Source: Camillea tinctor
Lineage: Eukaryota; Ascomycota; Sordariomycetes; Xylariales; Xylariaceae
Length of the DNA: 64,000 nucleotides
Assembly: GCA_022578605.1 (NCBI GenBank)
Contig: MU394057.1
Span: forward strand, 310,001 to 374,000
Reading direction: 5' to 3'
Positions 24,589 to 38,600 of the stretch are shown here, piece after piece (the first letter of the stretch is position 1; the number at the start of each line of letters is the position of its first letter). The notes beneath the pieces are model-generated. The model did not search any database. It saw nothing but the letters and a program-made list of their open reading frames with translations, and was not told where the DNA came from. The translations under genes were made by a program, and so were the position numbers.

Positions 24589-25882
24589 CTATAAATTTTC
24601 TTCCCCGACTTCTTCAACTTCGCCGCCGAGTAGTTGCGCAGCTCTCTCCCGACAGGCCTGGGGAGTAAAGCCCGGGCCAACTTTGTTCGATACGAAGCGC
24701 CATTTCTCGTTCTCGTAGTCTTGAAGTGCCGTGCGAAGTTTTTGGTCCTAGCAGAACTCCGTGTTAGTAATGCATATCGGTCTAAGGCTCGCTCAAGTTA
24801 GACCTACTGTCTCGTCTGTCCACTGTGTAGTTTTTGCTTTTAGTTTTGTGCAGTAGCGAACTTGAAGAGTACCTGATGACCTTCCAGGGAAGAAATCGGC
24901 TATTTGTTTCCAAGTTAAACTCTTGTTTTCTTTTAAATCGATTAGTAATGCATCATCCTCCGGCGTAAACTTGAGTTTTGGTCCCCTAGGTCTTGGTGCC
25001 GGTGGTGGCATTCCAGCTTGACCCACAACACTCGGCGCGCCTCCACCGCTGCCACCTATACTCCCATCCCCTTCCCGCCTCATCATCTTTGAGGGCGGGC
25101 CCTGGTCTGGAAGCCGGTGATGATGATGAGTGGGAGCGCTTCCAGCTGCTTGTGCGTAGGCTGCTCCCATAGACGACTGTTGCATGGAATCTAGGTCGCC
25201 TTGCTCGAGATCAGGTATACCAGGAACGGAAAGATCAAGATCGTCCGGGCGTCCTCGCTTCGATCCAGCGCTGTGAGGCTGGGTAGGTGTCATCGCCGGA
25301 TATAGCGGTGGGCCGACGACAGCATGCGGTGATGGCCCCGGAGCATAGTGAGAAGGTTGGTGGCCCATATGGCGAGTGCCGGGGTGGCCGCCGAGGTGTC
25401 CAGGATCCATTAGGATCTGGTGATGGGGGTGGTGATGGGAAGGATGATGCTGCGACATGGCGTGGTGTGAGTGCGAGTGCGACTGAGACTGCTCATGTAA
25501 GCTCCCGTGTCCTGTATGTTGCTGCATTGGATTTCCTCGATGGTGGGAATGTGTATCGTATGCGTGTGGCGTCTGGCTCTGCTCGGCCGGATGCGACTCT
25601 TGTGGGGAGTAATCGACATGATAGTCCGGTCCTACTCGATAGTTGCCCGCCAGTGTGCCTTCGAAACATGGGTCCCGCCAGAGCGAACCGCTCTGGACGG
25701 CCGCCGGCCTCTGAATAGAAAGAATTTGATGGACTGGAGCCCCTCGGGGCTTCTGGAGTGCGGTTAAAGGTGGTGAAGGGGGAGGGCGTATGTCGCGTGT
25801 TTCGATAAGGCTGCCCGTCCTGCCGGTTTACACTTGGTATATTAGTAGGTTGAGGGATCACGCGCCTAACAGCCGAGGGCAT
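24589..25882 (-). CDS. Myb/SANT-like DNA-binding protein
   Basis: Minus strand, proposed exons 25882-25832, 25710-24808 and 24747-24589, giving 370 residues. The intron at 24807-24748 has a CTAAC branch and CTAG acceptor and joins two Myb-like repeats. The first is LKFTPEDDALLIDLKENKSL...WKQIADFFPGRSSGTLQVRY (residues about 265-308). The second is DQKLRTALQDYENEKW...FTPQACRERAAQL (319-358). Between the N-terminus and the Myb region the protein is His-, Gln- and Pro-rich (His clusters about 90-115), as in many fungal transcription regulators. It is probably nuclear. The first exon (17 residues) and its 121-nt intron with acceptor TTCTATTCAG are inferred: the frame of the large exon runs open upstream of its first Met (25527), with a TAA only above the acceptor. 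If that intron is wrong, Met25527 is the alternative start. Confidence 0.72.
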
Positions 25883-28800
25883 GTGTTGGCGCAGTGATGA
25901 GTCGTTAGCGAGGCTTCCTGGTTACGGTGTGCCGTAGAATTGGTAATGTCGTGTTGTCGGAGAGTTCCTATAATTCGATAAAAAAAAGAATTAAAAAAAA
26001 TCAAATTCGGTGCAACCGGCGCAAGACGTCTTTTTAACAGTTCATTGCCACCCAAGCTTGTCGAATATAGAAGATCTGCCTTATTTTTTGGATTTCCTTA
26101 ATCGATCTATTATAAGTTGACAAGAAACGTCAGATGAGAGAGCAGGTATGTGTGGGCAAGGGCCGCATTATATCGTCTGATGTTGTTCGTTGCTCCCCAG
26201 GTAGGGGGGACGAGGTTGGGTGCAAAGGGTAAGTACCTGTACTACACTCTTTTCATCCAGAAGTTAAAGCACTTGACCGGATTCGCCATGTACGAGACAA
26301 GTATCGTTCCTGAACGGGTGTGGAGATTCGGTTACCTTGGCCGGCGATGACGGTAGCATAATTTGGGGATCTTATGCCAAACTATGGCCTGCTGGCCGGA
26401 TATAGAAACGAGACGAGACCCCAGCCGGAGGTTATGATGCAACTGGGGCGACCGACGACAGCCACAACGGAACCAATATTTTAACTGGGCGACAGGGTTT
26501 CGAGGTACAAGGAGATAGGTAGATTTCCAAAGACCCCGGGCAGAGCTATTCCCTAAACAAGACTCAAGGAGGTCGAGTACCTAGTTTTGAAATATATGGT
26601 CTGGAAAACGCATAGAAGGATACAAAACAGGACAACCAAATGGAGAAATAAAAGCTGAAACGAGCCCTACCATGTGGTCGGACAGTGCCCATAGAGAGAG
26701 AAGCATGACAGACGAATATAGAGGCGGTCCACAGGCTCACAATACATAACGAGGTCCCTGCTTACCTTTTCTCACCAAGCTAGCTATGGCAAGGCAATCC
26801 CTGGAGAGACAAGAATGCCGGTCAATGGGGTTTGGCTATGATGGAGCATCCACTCTCAACTGGCGGAAGACAGATGGAGGGAGGGGAGAGCAGACAATTG
26901 GGAAGGAATTGGGTGACTCTGTCCTCCCCCCCTCCCCTTCCGCTTGGAGGGATATATTGAAACTGGGGTGGGCTATAATAAGGAACATAGAGCTGCGATG
27001 CCGACACGCCATAGGGCGCGTGCGAACGGCAAGGTTGTAACTAGCCACAGAACCAAGCTGGGTAGATTGCCGAGAGGACCAGGGACAACAGACACTAAAG
27101 CCACTAAATGGATCTCTCTGGTTTTTTTTTGTTTGAGTGCACGGCGACGAAGACCTCCAACCCTTCGCGTAGATAGCAACCTAACTTTGGTGTAAGCGCA
27201 AGTGTCTCTCGACTGGGACTAATACGGGGTTACGGGCAGTGCGAAGAAGAAGCGGCATGAAGCTTGCAGAGAAAAAAAGGGGGCAGGCAGGTAACAACAA
27301 CAATAACAACGACAAAAAAAGGAGCGAAATTGCAACATAACGTGACCACCAGAGATTACCTTGTTTGAGCATCTACCACCAGTAATGGGATAGGCCATGC
27401 CATCGCGGCGAGGGTTGATGGGGGTACCATATGTCAGCTGGGTAGTAAGGTAGTGAAGGTTAAGAGGTCTATGGTGACTCTCGGTGTTGACGGTGATCCA
27501 AAGTCGTCATGTAGGTAGCTCGTAGTCGTTAATCTCAGGTAAGGTGTGTGAACCGAGAATAGTGGAGGTGCGGTACAGGCGGACGGCGCCAGGGCTCAAT
27601 CCTTGCTCCTAGAGTATCGTAATATTGCGCGATTCAATGCGACTGAGGTGGAAGACCAATGGAGGGTGGGTAAAAGTAGCGGGTGCCGTAGCTGAAAGGC
27701 GTTTCGCATGAAGAAAACGCGTCTCACGGTACCCCAAGCAATTAAAACATCAGTTATGCTTGCAGGCCATGGGCAGATTTGAACAGCCGGTTGACTTGGG
27801 CTGGCTTGACTTTCCAGAAGACGTGGAAAAGTTTCTAGAGCTGACCGGGGGTTCAGACACATGAGCCACGGTGTAGTTATGTGTTCTATATCCCGATTCG
27901 GTATGAGGGGAATATAGCAACACTAGGTAGTTGAGGTCGAACGATTACACATAATTTTTTATTTATTTTTATTTTATTTTATGAAATTTGTTCATTGTTT
28001 GTATTGATTGGGGATTTGAAGCTGTAGTTGTAGTGTAAATTGTAGTTGTAGCTGGGAAGAATGGGAAGAGAAGGAAGAGAAGGAGAGGAAAAGAGTTTAA
28101 TCGGGTTCAAGGTACTACGTAAAGTCTGTGTGCAAGTGGGAAGGCGTGATTCAGCTAAGGTTAAGCTTTCGAATAAATGATAAGTTAGGTAAGCGTAGAA
28201 GTTCTAGAAAGCTGCATCGGAAAATTATTTTAATTACCTGCCTATAGAAAGGGCAAGAGATAATTAAGTTAGTATTGAGTGCAGGCGCTGAAGAGGAAGT
28301 TACTTAACCTACATGGAAGCTGTACCGCGACATTCCCTATTCCCTACTTTGTGCATATGCATCAATGGGAGCGTAAAGTTTAGGTTTATACATCCTAATA
28401 GTTACATAAATATTTCCTTATTAACTTTTCAGCTGGACAGCTCAGCTCAGGATTTATGTAACTTATGTATATGTTTATATAGGTTATATACCTTTACCGA
28501 CCTAGGTATGTATTAACTAGTAGTGAGCATACTTTCAATTACTTGCATACCTAAGGTAGGTATGTACACAACAGCTTCACGGAAGGTATGATATAGCCTA
28601 CCTGAACCTTTAGAGTATGCAGGTTATGTACATAAGGTTATGCATAATTAACCTATCTTTTTTAACTTTTCTTAATCTTCTTGTTCCATCCAATGGATCT
28701 CTCTCTCCTTCATATCATTTCTCACGATCTGATTTCCGCGATGTGTTTTCCTTTTTTCTTTTTCCTTTTTTTCTTTTTTTTGTATTCTCTAACTAAATCT

Positions 28801-31800
28801 AAAAATAAAACAAACTACATACATACACTTACATGCCCTGTCTAAACCATGTCAACCTCCCCTCCCTCCATCCCCCCATCCTCCTTATCCACTCGTACGT
28901 CTGTTCATTCTGTTCTAACAATTGGCAAGGTAAAAAAACCCGAAGGGTAAACAAAATTTGTATGCAGAATAAAATTCGCATGCAGGTAGTGCATGTCCTT
29001 ACTTTACCCCTTGTGGGTTGCAGCAGGGCATGATACAACGCCCCTCCACTCCTTCTATTTCACCTTCCAGAACAATGTTACTCTACGAAACACCGCAACA
29101 CCCTACCCATCTATACCTCCTATCCTCGTCGTTCTTCCCGCATCCGACCTTCTGGGTGGACCGCTGCGACAGGGGACAAGGCCACCTATTCCCTGGCCTG
29201 GACTGATTACTGCACGCGATCATGTCTCCATTAGGGACGAGCGTCATCAACCCCCTCGACCACCCCCCCTCGACATCCCTCCGGCTGTCGCCGTTGGGTC
29301 TTTGTATAGTACATGCCTCCTGGCATGCCAGCTCTAGTGGGCTGACGAGGATCAGTCTATACTAACACATTAAACGCCAACCTCTTCTCGGTCCGCGGTC
29401 CGTAGTCCGCAGTCCTCAATCTGCGATCTCCAGGGCAAGCTCTCCTCCAACGTCGATGGCACCACCATGGAACACGCTCCTCGACGTCTCATTTGTCCGC
29501 TAGCCGCGTCTCTGGGCAAAGCTGTCCCCCGTGGCTGTTACAGTCCTGGAATGCCGCTCGGTATTGTCTTCTGTTCTGTGACGCCTGCGAGCGGCTCCGA
29601 CCGTCATCCGATTCCCCTGATCTACGCAGCCGATAGCTAACCACCAGATGACTTATCAGTAAGGACATTAGGTGCGCTGACCAAGATCGTACAAATCTTG
29701 GGCGACTGCAAATCGCTACCTTTGATATCGTGTGCATCAATCCGGGCCATTTCGTATCTACATACTATGTACGAAGTATGCACACTTACATTACACCACC
29801 ATAGCGCCTCGGCTAGGAATGGTATACCTAACCGGTGCTTGGGAGGCATGAAAATGGGGGGATGTCCTGCCTCACATTTCGGACCGTTTTGAGTTTGATG
29901 TATTTCCCAGGGGCTCGGGATCCACCCAAGCCACTTCTCGGAGACGTACCGATCTTGTGTGACATCGTAGTCTAGAACGCCGAATACTTGGCCATGCATC
30001 TTCCATCATCATCATCATACTATGTTGGAACAAGTATCTTTGGTCTTTGGCTATGCTGCCATGCTTTCTTACAAAGGGGAGCCAAGCGGCCACACCACCC
30101 CCTTAACATCTCAGATGCGGTAACATCGCCAATGGCAACGTAACCCAACGCTAGCCTTTGGTTCAGGTGTGTCGTTTGTCCCTGGATTGATGTTCTGCAG
30201 CAGCCGATCCGCTGTAACTTACACTAACCTAGGTGAGTATAACGTATGTACGGAGTACTATATGGTGGTCTATGGTTCTGGAGTGCGGTGCGTGCCAGAC
30301 AGCCAGCTACCAGCTACGCAATCTCAGCCGCAGCAAGCCGTATCGTGCTGGCCCCTGTCTATAATGCACATCCTAGCTGCTGGGGAGATTCTGACAGGGC
30401 AGACAGGGTAGAGGCCATCATACCCCGTTAATCCTTATTACACTATCGCCCTGGCTCATGAATGATAAAAATCCCCGTCGTCAACAGTGCCCCTCCTTTT
30501 GCCGAGAGATCCTACTTACCTGATACGAACTATACACGATAGTTCGCTGTCTCAATCTGGTAATCTGGTCCCAGACGCGGCGTCTAAAAGTTTGGGGCTT
30601 CAGCATGGATCAAGCTCGATTGGGCAAGGTCTTAGGGTCAGCTGGTGGGTTCGCAGTCGGAGATCCCTCTGAAGATCTAACCTGATCGATGCCCCTAGTA
30701 GCCTGAAAGTGTCAAGAGCGGGTGTACCTGACGATGGCGCATTAATGCATAAAGGAGGTTAATTTACCTTTTTCCATTCTCAGCGCAGAATCAACCCGAC
30801 CATTTCGGCACCTCCATAACTTCGGGCTTACCTCTAGATTTTCCTACCGAAACAATGTCTTTTGTCTTTCTACCACGGCTGGCGCGGAACTGAGTCGACT
30901 TGGACTCATCTCCAAAGCCGTCGTATAGAATCAATAGACTCGTCTGCAGTTATGCGACAGCGGTCAGCCTACACCTAACAAGGTTATTGTGCCTCCCCCT
31001 CAACCCCTCCCCGGATCGTCCCCCTCCCTAGTTCTCACCCTTCCCTGCGCAGTAATATGTCTTGCTGACAAACTGATCCCTCAGCTATAATTGCGTCCCA
31101 GATCTGTGGGCTCAGAAGGATCAGCAATCTTGTGCTGGTTCCCTATAGGTATAGATTACTAGTAATACTCTTCCCAGACCCTCGGGTTGCGTAAATGACA
31201 GAAGAGCAAATAGGGGAAAGTTTCTTTATCTTAGGAGTGGACTTTATAGATTGAACCCTATTAACACTACCATTTCCTTCCCGTCAAATCTCGATATCCC
31301 CCTTTGACGTACATATACATATCTGCAACCACACAAATCGATGCCGGGGTGCATTATATATACGTAGCTGCAGTGCAGAGTAGTAAAGAAACGTCATGTG
31401 TACCTTACATGTCCCTGATCACCAAACCACCTTCCCCCCCCTTCTTCATTATACCTACTTACATACACGCACCTGACTTTTGGACCTGCAAATTACCCCG
31501 GACTGGGTAATTCGCCTCAGCTCATGCGAACAAACACTTGACTTCCTGCATTCTCTAAATGACCTCCAAGTCCGTGCCTGCATCACTCTCGATATTGGGA
31601 CCTTCGGGGATCCTCCCTACACCTACATGACTTACGCAGCCGAACCCCGTTTCCTTTTTTCCTCTTTCCCACCTTCTCCCTCTTCCCCCCCTTGTCGAGC
31701 TATACGTAACATATGATGAAAGAAAAAAAAAAAAACCCTGCACGTGAAAGGGGACTAAAACGAAGCAAGTGAACTTGGGTTAATTAACTACGTGCATACT

Positions 31801-32650
31801 TACCTAGATTGGATGAAGGTAGGGTGGTGGTAGGTTAGATAGAGATGCGCTATACGGTGATCACCGCCGTCTATCACCAATAAATGGTGTATTCTGCCGG
31901 TCATCGAATCCCCCCAACCAAGGAACAAAGAAACTAAAAAAAAAAAGACATGTAAAGCAAAACAAGAAAGAAGAAAAACCACCGAACCAACCATAAACCC
32001 CGTTTTCCTTCAATGTGATCCAAAATAGCAGTTCGCCGGTTTACCCAAGCCTGGGACGTCCCGCCGCCGTCCACCGAGGAGCTCTCCACGGGTGGTCTAA
32101 AAATGGGTTGTGGGTCTCCTTTCTTCTCGAAAGAAAGAAAAAAACACACAGACAATACGACGTACCATAGATAATAGCAAGATCCCTAATATTATACAAC
32201 CTGTCTTAAGTTTTTTCCTCCCAACCCTTTATTTTCTTTTTTTAAATCCTCTTTCCCGAATCGGTCACATCGCTTCGGAAGTTAGTTGTCTGGGGTATTA
32301 TCATGCTCTCTTATAAGCCAGGCTATTTTTAGTTTTACTTTTTTACAAAGAACTCAGAATAATGCATTGCTTGCAAGAAAAGAGTAGTTTTACATAAAAA
32401 GCATTCGTACCCGGACGACCCAACCTAGGTACTGCTGACTAGGAACAATGGCCCGCGCGCGGTCGTCCTCTTCAATCTCCTGATTTCGTAGTAACTGGCC
32501 TTCCCATAAACGCCCGTAAATGAATGAGAAATATTAACCACGGCGTCATCTCCAATTTATGTCACTCGTACCAACACAATGATTCATTCCCTTGCCGCGT
32601 CCTTCCTTCATTGGCAAGTATCTGACCACCATTATCATCACCCTCCCTGT
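25883..32650. other. Long intergenic region
   Basis: About 6.8 kb between the Myb gene start and the PRP8 stop codon. Frames are at most 120 codons and lack motifs. The sequence includes AT-rich stretches (27950-28020, 28150-28680), TAGGTA motifs near 28500-28565 and pyrimidine tracts near 28750-28800, 31670 and 32220. It presumably holds the Myb promoter and the PRP8 3' UTR. A non-coding transcript is possible but not supported by anything I can see. Confidence 0.45.
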
Positions 32651-35600
32651 TTATGCGAAATTGTCATTCCTGTCCACACCAATGTCCTCTAGCTCCGCAA
32701 AGTTTTGGAAATGTAGCGGACGATGCTGGTCGCTGTAGAAAGGCATCGGCGTGTCTAACTTGACATGCACCGGTTTCTTCTCGATACCAGCAAAGCTGCT
32801 ACCCATAAAGCTGTAGTTCCATTTGCCATTTTCGGGCACGAGGAAGTATCCTCTGTACCGTGGACTTAGTAGGAGCTTGCGCTTGATACCCATTGATGTC
32901 GTAAAGCCTTGTGGCTGATCACTACCAATGTCCTTGTTCTCCGCACCCCATCTATAGCCATTGGGAGTTAATGCCCAGGCCGACAGAGACACAGAGCCAG
33001 GTGTGAAGGCAACATCTACAGTAACCGTGTTCTCCTTGTCCCATTGAGGATGTGCATCGAGGAGGCGTGCATGCTCGGTGACATCAGCAGCGGACATGTA
33101 GGGCAATTCGTTTCCAGCCATTGTGTGAATGACACCCAAGGGTTCCATCTCCCCAAGATATTCATGTTGTGGCAGTTGGTGAGGAAGTTGGACACTTCGC
33201 AGCCCTCCGATTTGAGGCACCATTGCGATGCATCGGATTTCCTTTACTTGATCGTTGTCAGGGGCTGAGACGCCGTAGAGGTAACCAGCGACTTGCACAC
33301 GCAAATCCGCAATAGTGATGAATTTCTTCAATATGTTGTTTGGCATAACATAAGTGATATCATCAAGATCGTTGTCTACAGAGGAAACGTAGATGTTATT
33401 GGCTCTAGTCCGTAGATTGGACGTAGCGATGGCTCGTGTTCTCCACTCTGTCTTTGACGCGAATGTTTGCTGCTCGAATTGCGATGTCGTTGTGACAATG
33501 ATTTCTTCGCCATGGACATTTTGCGTTTTAGTTGTAACAGCGGTCAGTTGCTGTTGTTCTTGTTGCTGCTTCTCAATCTCGGCCGCCTGTTGTCTTTGCA
33601 TCGATGGCGCAGAAATTTCCATACCCAAGATGATATCTCGAACTTCACTGCTTGTGAGACTGGAAACGTTGACATTGTTCTTCTTTCCGTAGTCGTGTAG
33701 GATGAGATCCCGTAATTGTGTTTCAACCTTGATCCAATCCTCGTCAGAAAGCGTGGGCCAGATATGATGCACTTGGGTAATAACAGTCTTATCAGGTCGA
33801 AGGATCAGTTTTGTCTTGTCAGGATTCACATGAAGTGCACGAAGAATCAAGACGAGACGTGAGAAGGCAGTATACGAAGATATGCTCTTAAGCCATTCGT
33901 CATAGAGGTTGAACAAAACCATCTGTGGTTCCGTGGCCCGAAGAATCATATCGCCGAGCTTTTCGACCTTCATAGCTGCTTGGAAGGGCAGTTGAAGTTC
34001 AGATGCGCGAATCGAGATATTAGGGAAATCCAAAAGGTGAACCTCGAGTGGATCCAGGAGACCTTTGCGGGTAACAATCAACTCCTTGGGCTGTTCCTCA
34101 ATTGGAAGAGATCGAATAAGTGCTGCGACTTCTTCGGCTGTCTTCCACTTGGCCAACTGTCCGAGACGTTTCTGACCGGCCCATACACTGGTATGAATGA
34201 TCTTCAAGAATAATTGACCTGTGCGTGGGTTGAAAATGAAAATAGCGCCGTTTATTGGTTTGGTGGTCAAATTGCCTTCGAAGGTCTTGTGAATAGTGAC
34301 TCGGTATACATTCGTATCATCAATGAAAAGCTTGGTCTGGTTGCTAAACAATTCAGAGTAGTTTTGCGAGTTTAGGAACTCCTGGTTGCTCTCCGATGCA
34401 TACAGCTGAAGACCTTTTCGAATACGTTCACGCAAGACATAGAGCGCGGGATTGGCCTTCATGATCTTGGCCATAGCTTGCTGGACTAGGACTTTCAAGC
34501 CGGGGAAATACTGCCCGTAAGCAGAATATAGATTGTATGCGAGATCGATACCAATCATGAGACCAGTGGCTGAAGGGTAGATACTCATACTGTCGTTGGT
34601 GTAATCCAGGTATTTAGCGCGAGTGTATCGCTCAATGTCGTGAGAATCGTAGTCACCATATCGGAGTTGAACATCCAACCAGAACTTGTTCGTAGTTGTA
34701 GGCTCAATCGTATCCTTGGTATCATACAGAAGAGACGGCCGTGTGACGTTCCACTTATTGCTAGCAAAAAGCAGGATATCAGCACAGGAGCTGTTCATCT
34801 TGTAAGATTTTCGAGGATGGATCGTTTCTTTTTGCACTGTCTCAATTCCGAGTGACTCCAGCTCCTGGTCAAAAACTTGACACAGATCCATGACTACTGA
34901 CTCATGAATCTTCTGCCATAAATGGGCACGGAAAATCTGGATCAAAGAGATCTTTAGAGTTGGGATCTTGCCATGCAAGAAAATACCTGTGAGATCTAGT
35001 TGGACTTGGAAACCGACATAAACGTTTGCTCGATTAATAGTTGGGGACCACCATAGGGTGAATCGACGGTTAGGAATTTGGTTGAGACCGGATCTTTGGG
35101 CGTTTGTTAATTTCTTGAACTTCATAGACTCTTCAAAACCACTGTTATGAAGTACAAGATAATCATGTCGCAGATAGAGCTGGTCTTTATCGACCCTGAA
35201 ACCAGCCCATTCAGTAGTTTCGGATTCTAGTATGATATCTTCGACAGCAAAACTTTGAGCTTGGGAAGTGGGCACTGATTCCTTCGGTGACTGGAAACCG
35301 GGGGCTTTGAAAGCTCTATATGTTTGTCTCTCCTTTAGTTCAAGGGCTGCGAATTGAGCTGCAGTTATTTCGATAGTTTCATCAGGTTGAGTTGCAGCTG
35401 TCTGGCCCTCTTTGTGGAAGACAAGAATGTGGTTCGATGTGACGACTAGGTCTTCTTGATTGCCCTCGATTTTGATGCGGTAGAGGCGATCTTTGCCGTT
35501 CACTATGTTGAAAGCTCGTCGGGGCCCTCCATCGGGACCGAGAAGTAGATCCCCTTCTTGAACATCTTCGACCGCAACCTGGGTGTGGTCATAGCGCAAT

Positions 35601-38600
35601 ATTTTTGTTCCTTTGGCAAGACAAGCTTTCTCCCAGAAAAGTCCTTCCCAAGAAGGGAAGCCTGTTGCCTTGAACAAAGTGTGCTCAAGGATAGTCTCAA
35701 CACCACCTAGAGCCTGAATGACATCGGTACGGTAAGCGTTCAGGTTCCAAAGTTTACCGTCATGCCGTTGACTTGTCCACCAGAAAGGATTACTCTTCAT
35801 CAGTTGGTATATTTTGAATTCGCTCCTGGTTCTGAACCCCTTATCGAAGCTAAGAGTGCTTCGGTCTTTCTGGAAAAGAGTGTTGATACGAGGCAATCCG
35901 CGATCCCAACTATCCTCTAGATCTTCTAGAGTAAGACGCCGATTCTGCTGGTTAGCTTCCAATCGCTTTTGTGAATATTCTGTCCAGACTCGTTGCGAGT
36001 CGATGAATTCGGCTTCCCAAGGGATGATGTATCGGAAAATATTAGGGATTAGAGTCTCCTCATCGTGCGTCATTCCAGCACGGTAATGTGTGACACCCAA
36101 ATCCGTCTGCTTGGACCATCTCTTATCACTGGCTGGGATCAAAATGTGGGAACCTGAGATCATACCAAGGCCACCCAATTCTTTGGGTGTATAGAAGACA
36201 GCAGGAGGGAAACGAGAAGGCATTTTCGAGTTCAGTCCGATTTTGACTCTAGTTTGTATTTTCGTTTCACACTTTACGATGGTATCTAAGAGATTCACCG
36301 TCGACACTGCAGCTTCGCGGTAATAGGTGAATAGGGCAATAAGGGCCGTGTTCCACTTGTTTGCGATTTTGGTGAATGTCGTCGATCCGGAGGACATGAG
36401 AATTTGGCGAATCCGGTTGTTGAATTTCTGGATGTCCTCTTCAGTGACCTGTAGGAAGGCATGTGCTGTCCTCTCCTTTGTGGTGTTGTCGACGAGCGAC
36501 CAAACACTATCCTTGATGGGGAACTCATCATTCTGGTTTCTGATTTTCGGAAGTATCCGCACTTCGAATCCGCACATCGAGAATAGCAAGTTCGGATTAT
36601 CACGGCTGTAGACACTAGCGAATGTATCATCCCATTCTATAGTAGTAACAGATCGAGGGAGACGATTCTTGAGGTCCCAGAAGACTGCTCGGCCAAGATT
36701 GACGTCATGCCTCATGAGCCTCATCCTGGAGTCTCTTGGCCAACACTTCTTGCTCTTATAACCGATGACATTTTCGAAATTAGGGTCAGGTTGCTCCGTC
36801 AGGAATCGTTGGATAAGATCACGAGACTCTTCGGCGGTGAATCTCAAAAAGACCCAGATCTTATCAATGTATCTCGTGTATAGACGAATGGGATGCTTTG
36901 ACTCCGTCTCGCGGTCGCGGAATTGCAAGAAGTCATTTGGACTCGATGGTGGTCCAGCAATCTCGCTGGCCCGATTCAAGCCGAGGAGCAAGAGATCCAA
37001 GACAAGGCCATAGTATTGGAACACAAAGCCCGAGAACTGAAGACCACGGATCATACCATAACTGTTGACATGGTTCATGTCCTTATATGTAAGCTGCACA
37101 TTGTTCTTCGAGCTGATATAATCAGCCAAGTTATGATCCATGATCAACCTAAGAAGTCGGTTCAGTAACGTTAGATCGATTTTCTCATAAACCTTAGACA
37201 ATTCGGTCTCGATCATGACGTTGCATTCGCCATCAGCAGTTTCCCAGACCCTGTCAAGGTTGTTAATGCCTTGGGCCCATTTATATACAAGCAACGGCGG
37301 AACCTCTGAATCGGAAGGCTTTATCCAGGCAGGGAAAAGATGTCGCTGGTCTGCTTGATACCAAAGATATTGATCAAGGTAGGCATCACTGATCTTCTCG
37401 ATCGGTTCGATATCGTAAACCGGGTTGATGTTGCTGTAATTATCGTTCATGTCAATTTGCACTTCTTTGAATGCACGTTGGGTTAGAAGAAAACGTTTGA
37501 TCCTTTCCAACGTAGTTCCTGGGCTGTCATAAGCCTGCTCTATTAAAGCAAGCTCTTCTCGCTGGCTCTGATTCAAGCGACCCTTGACAGAATATGCTTC
37601 TCTCAGTCTCTCAAGAGCAAGGATTAGAATCTTTGTGTCGTGTTTGTAAGAGACACTTGGGAAGGGGATGGGAGTGAATTTTCGGGATTCAAGCCAGTGC
37701 ACAGTGGTTGTGTAGATGGCTACAGCTTCTTCAGAAGACACATATGGTCCGTCTTTCATGTAGTTATGTTGACGCTCTTGCTCAGCCTTTAGCCAAAGCC
37801 GCGTCAATCGGCCAACGTTCTTTTTAGCCACCGTCTTATCAACGGTGGCGCCTCGCCGAATTCGTTCGCGATTGTAATGAGCGACGGAAATCCACCAGTC
37901 TGCTTTGGACTTGACATAACGAAGGATAATGTTTTCAATAGGGGCCGGCAGACCAGGAACCTTCCAAGGGATGTTACTCTTCCAACACCTCCATGCTTCG
38001 GAAAGATGCTGCAAGACTGTGTTCACCTTATTCTGCTTAATACCTTCAGGCATCATGTCCATGAGATCAGCCATGACGGAAGCCCGAAGTTCGAGATCGA
38101 AGTGTGATTCAACACGCTGTTTTGTCACAGTCTTGGCTACTCCCTTACTATGTCGGCCCTCGAATTGACGAGAGAGCAGATTGCCTAGCCATCTTTCAAG
38201 GAGAGGAATGATACCTCTCATGAAGAAAAGCCAGACCCTCCAAGCAGGAGCCCAGAAACCACAGCCAGGGCCCTTGCCAACAGGGCCACTGTTGAACCGA
38301 TAGTAAATGAGATGCTTCAGATCCTTGCATGACCGAATCTGGTGCATAAGCTTATACTTGTAACGGTACATACCAGTCAACTGACCAACGTGATTGAAGG
38401 CGTATAGGATACCGTCAGCTAGCTGGAACGCATCAATATTGCCTAATCGGTACTGCACTTGTGCATCGACGATGAGCTTTGTTAGGCGCAGGATTTCTCG
38501 CATCAAATGGAACGCATTGCCGAATCGAGACTTCTTTCGCTCCTTTGTCGTCAGCGTCTTCACCGGTTTAAGGTTGAAATTGTAGTCAAGATGGAGATAC

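Noticed and set aside
29637..29999. 120-codon minus-strand frame in the Myb-PRP8 spacer
   Set aside because: No motif, no flanking exon signals, and length within what chance gives at this composition.
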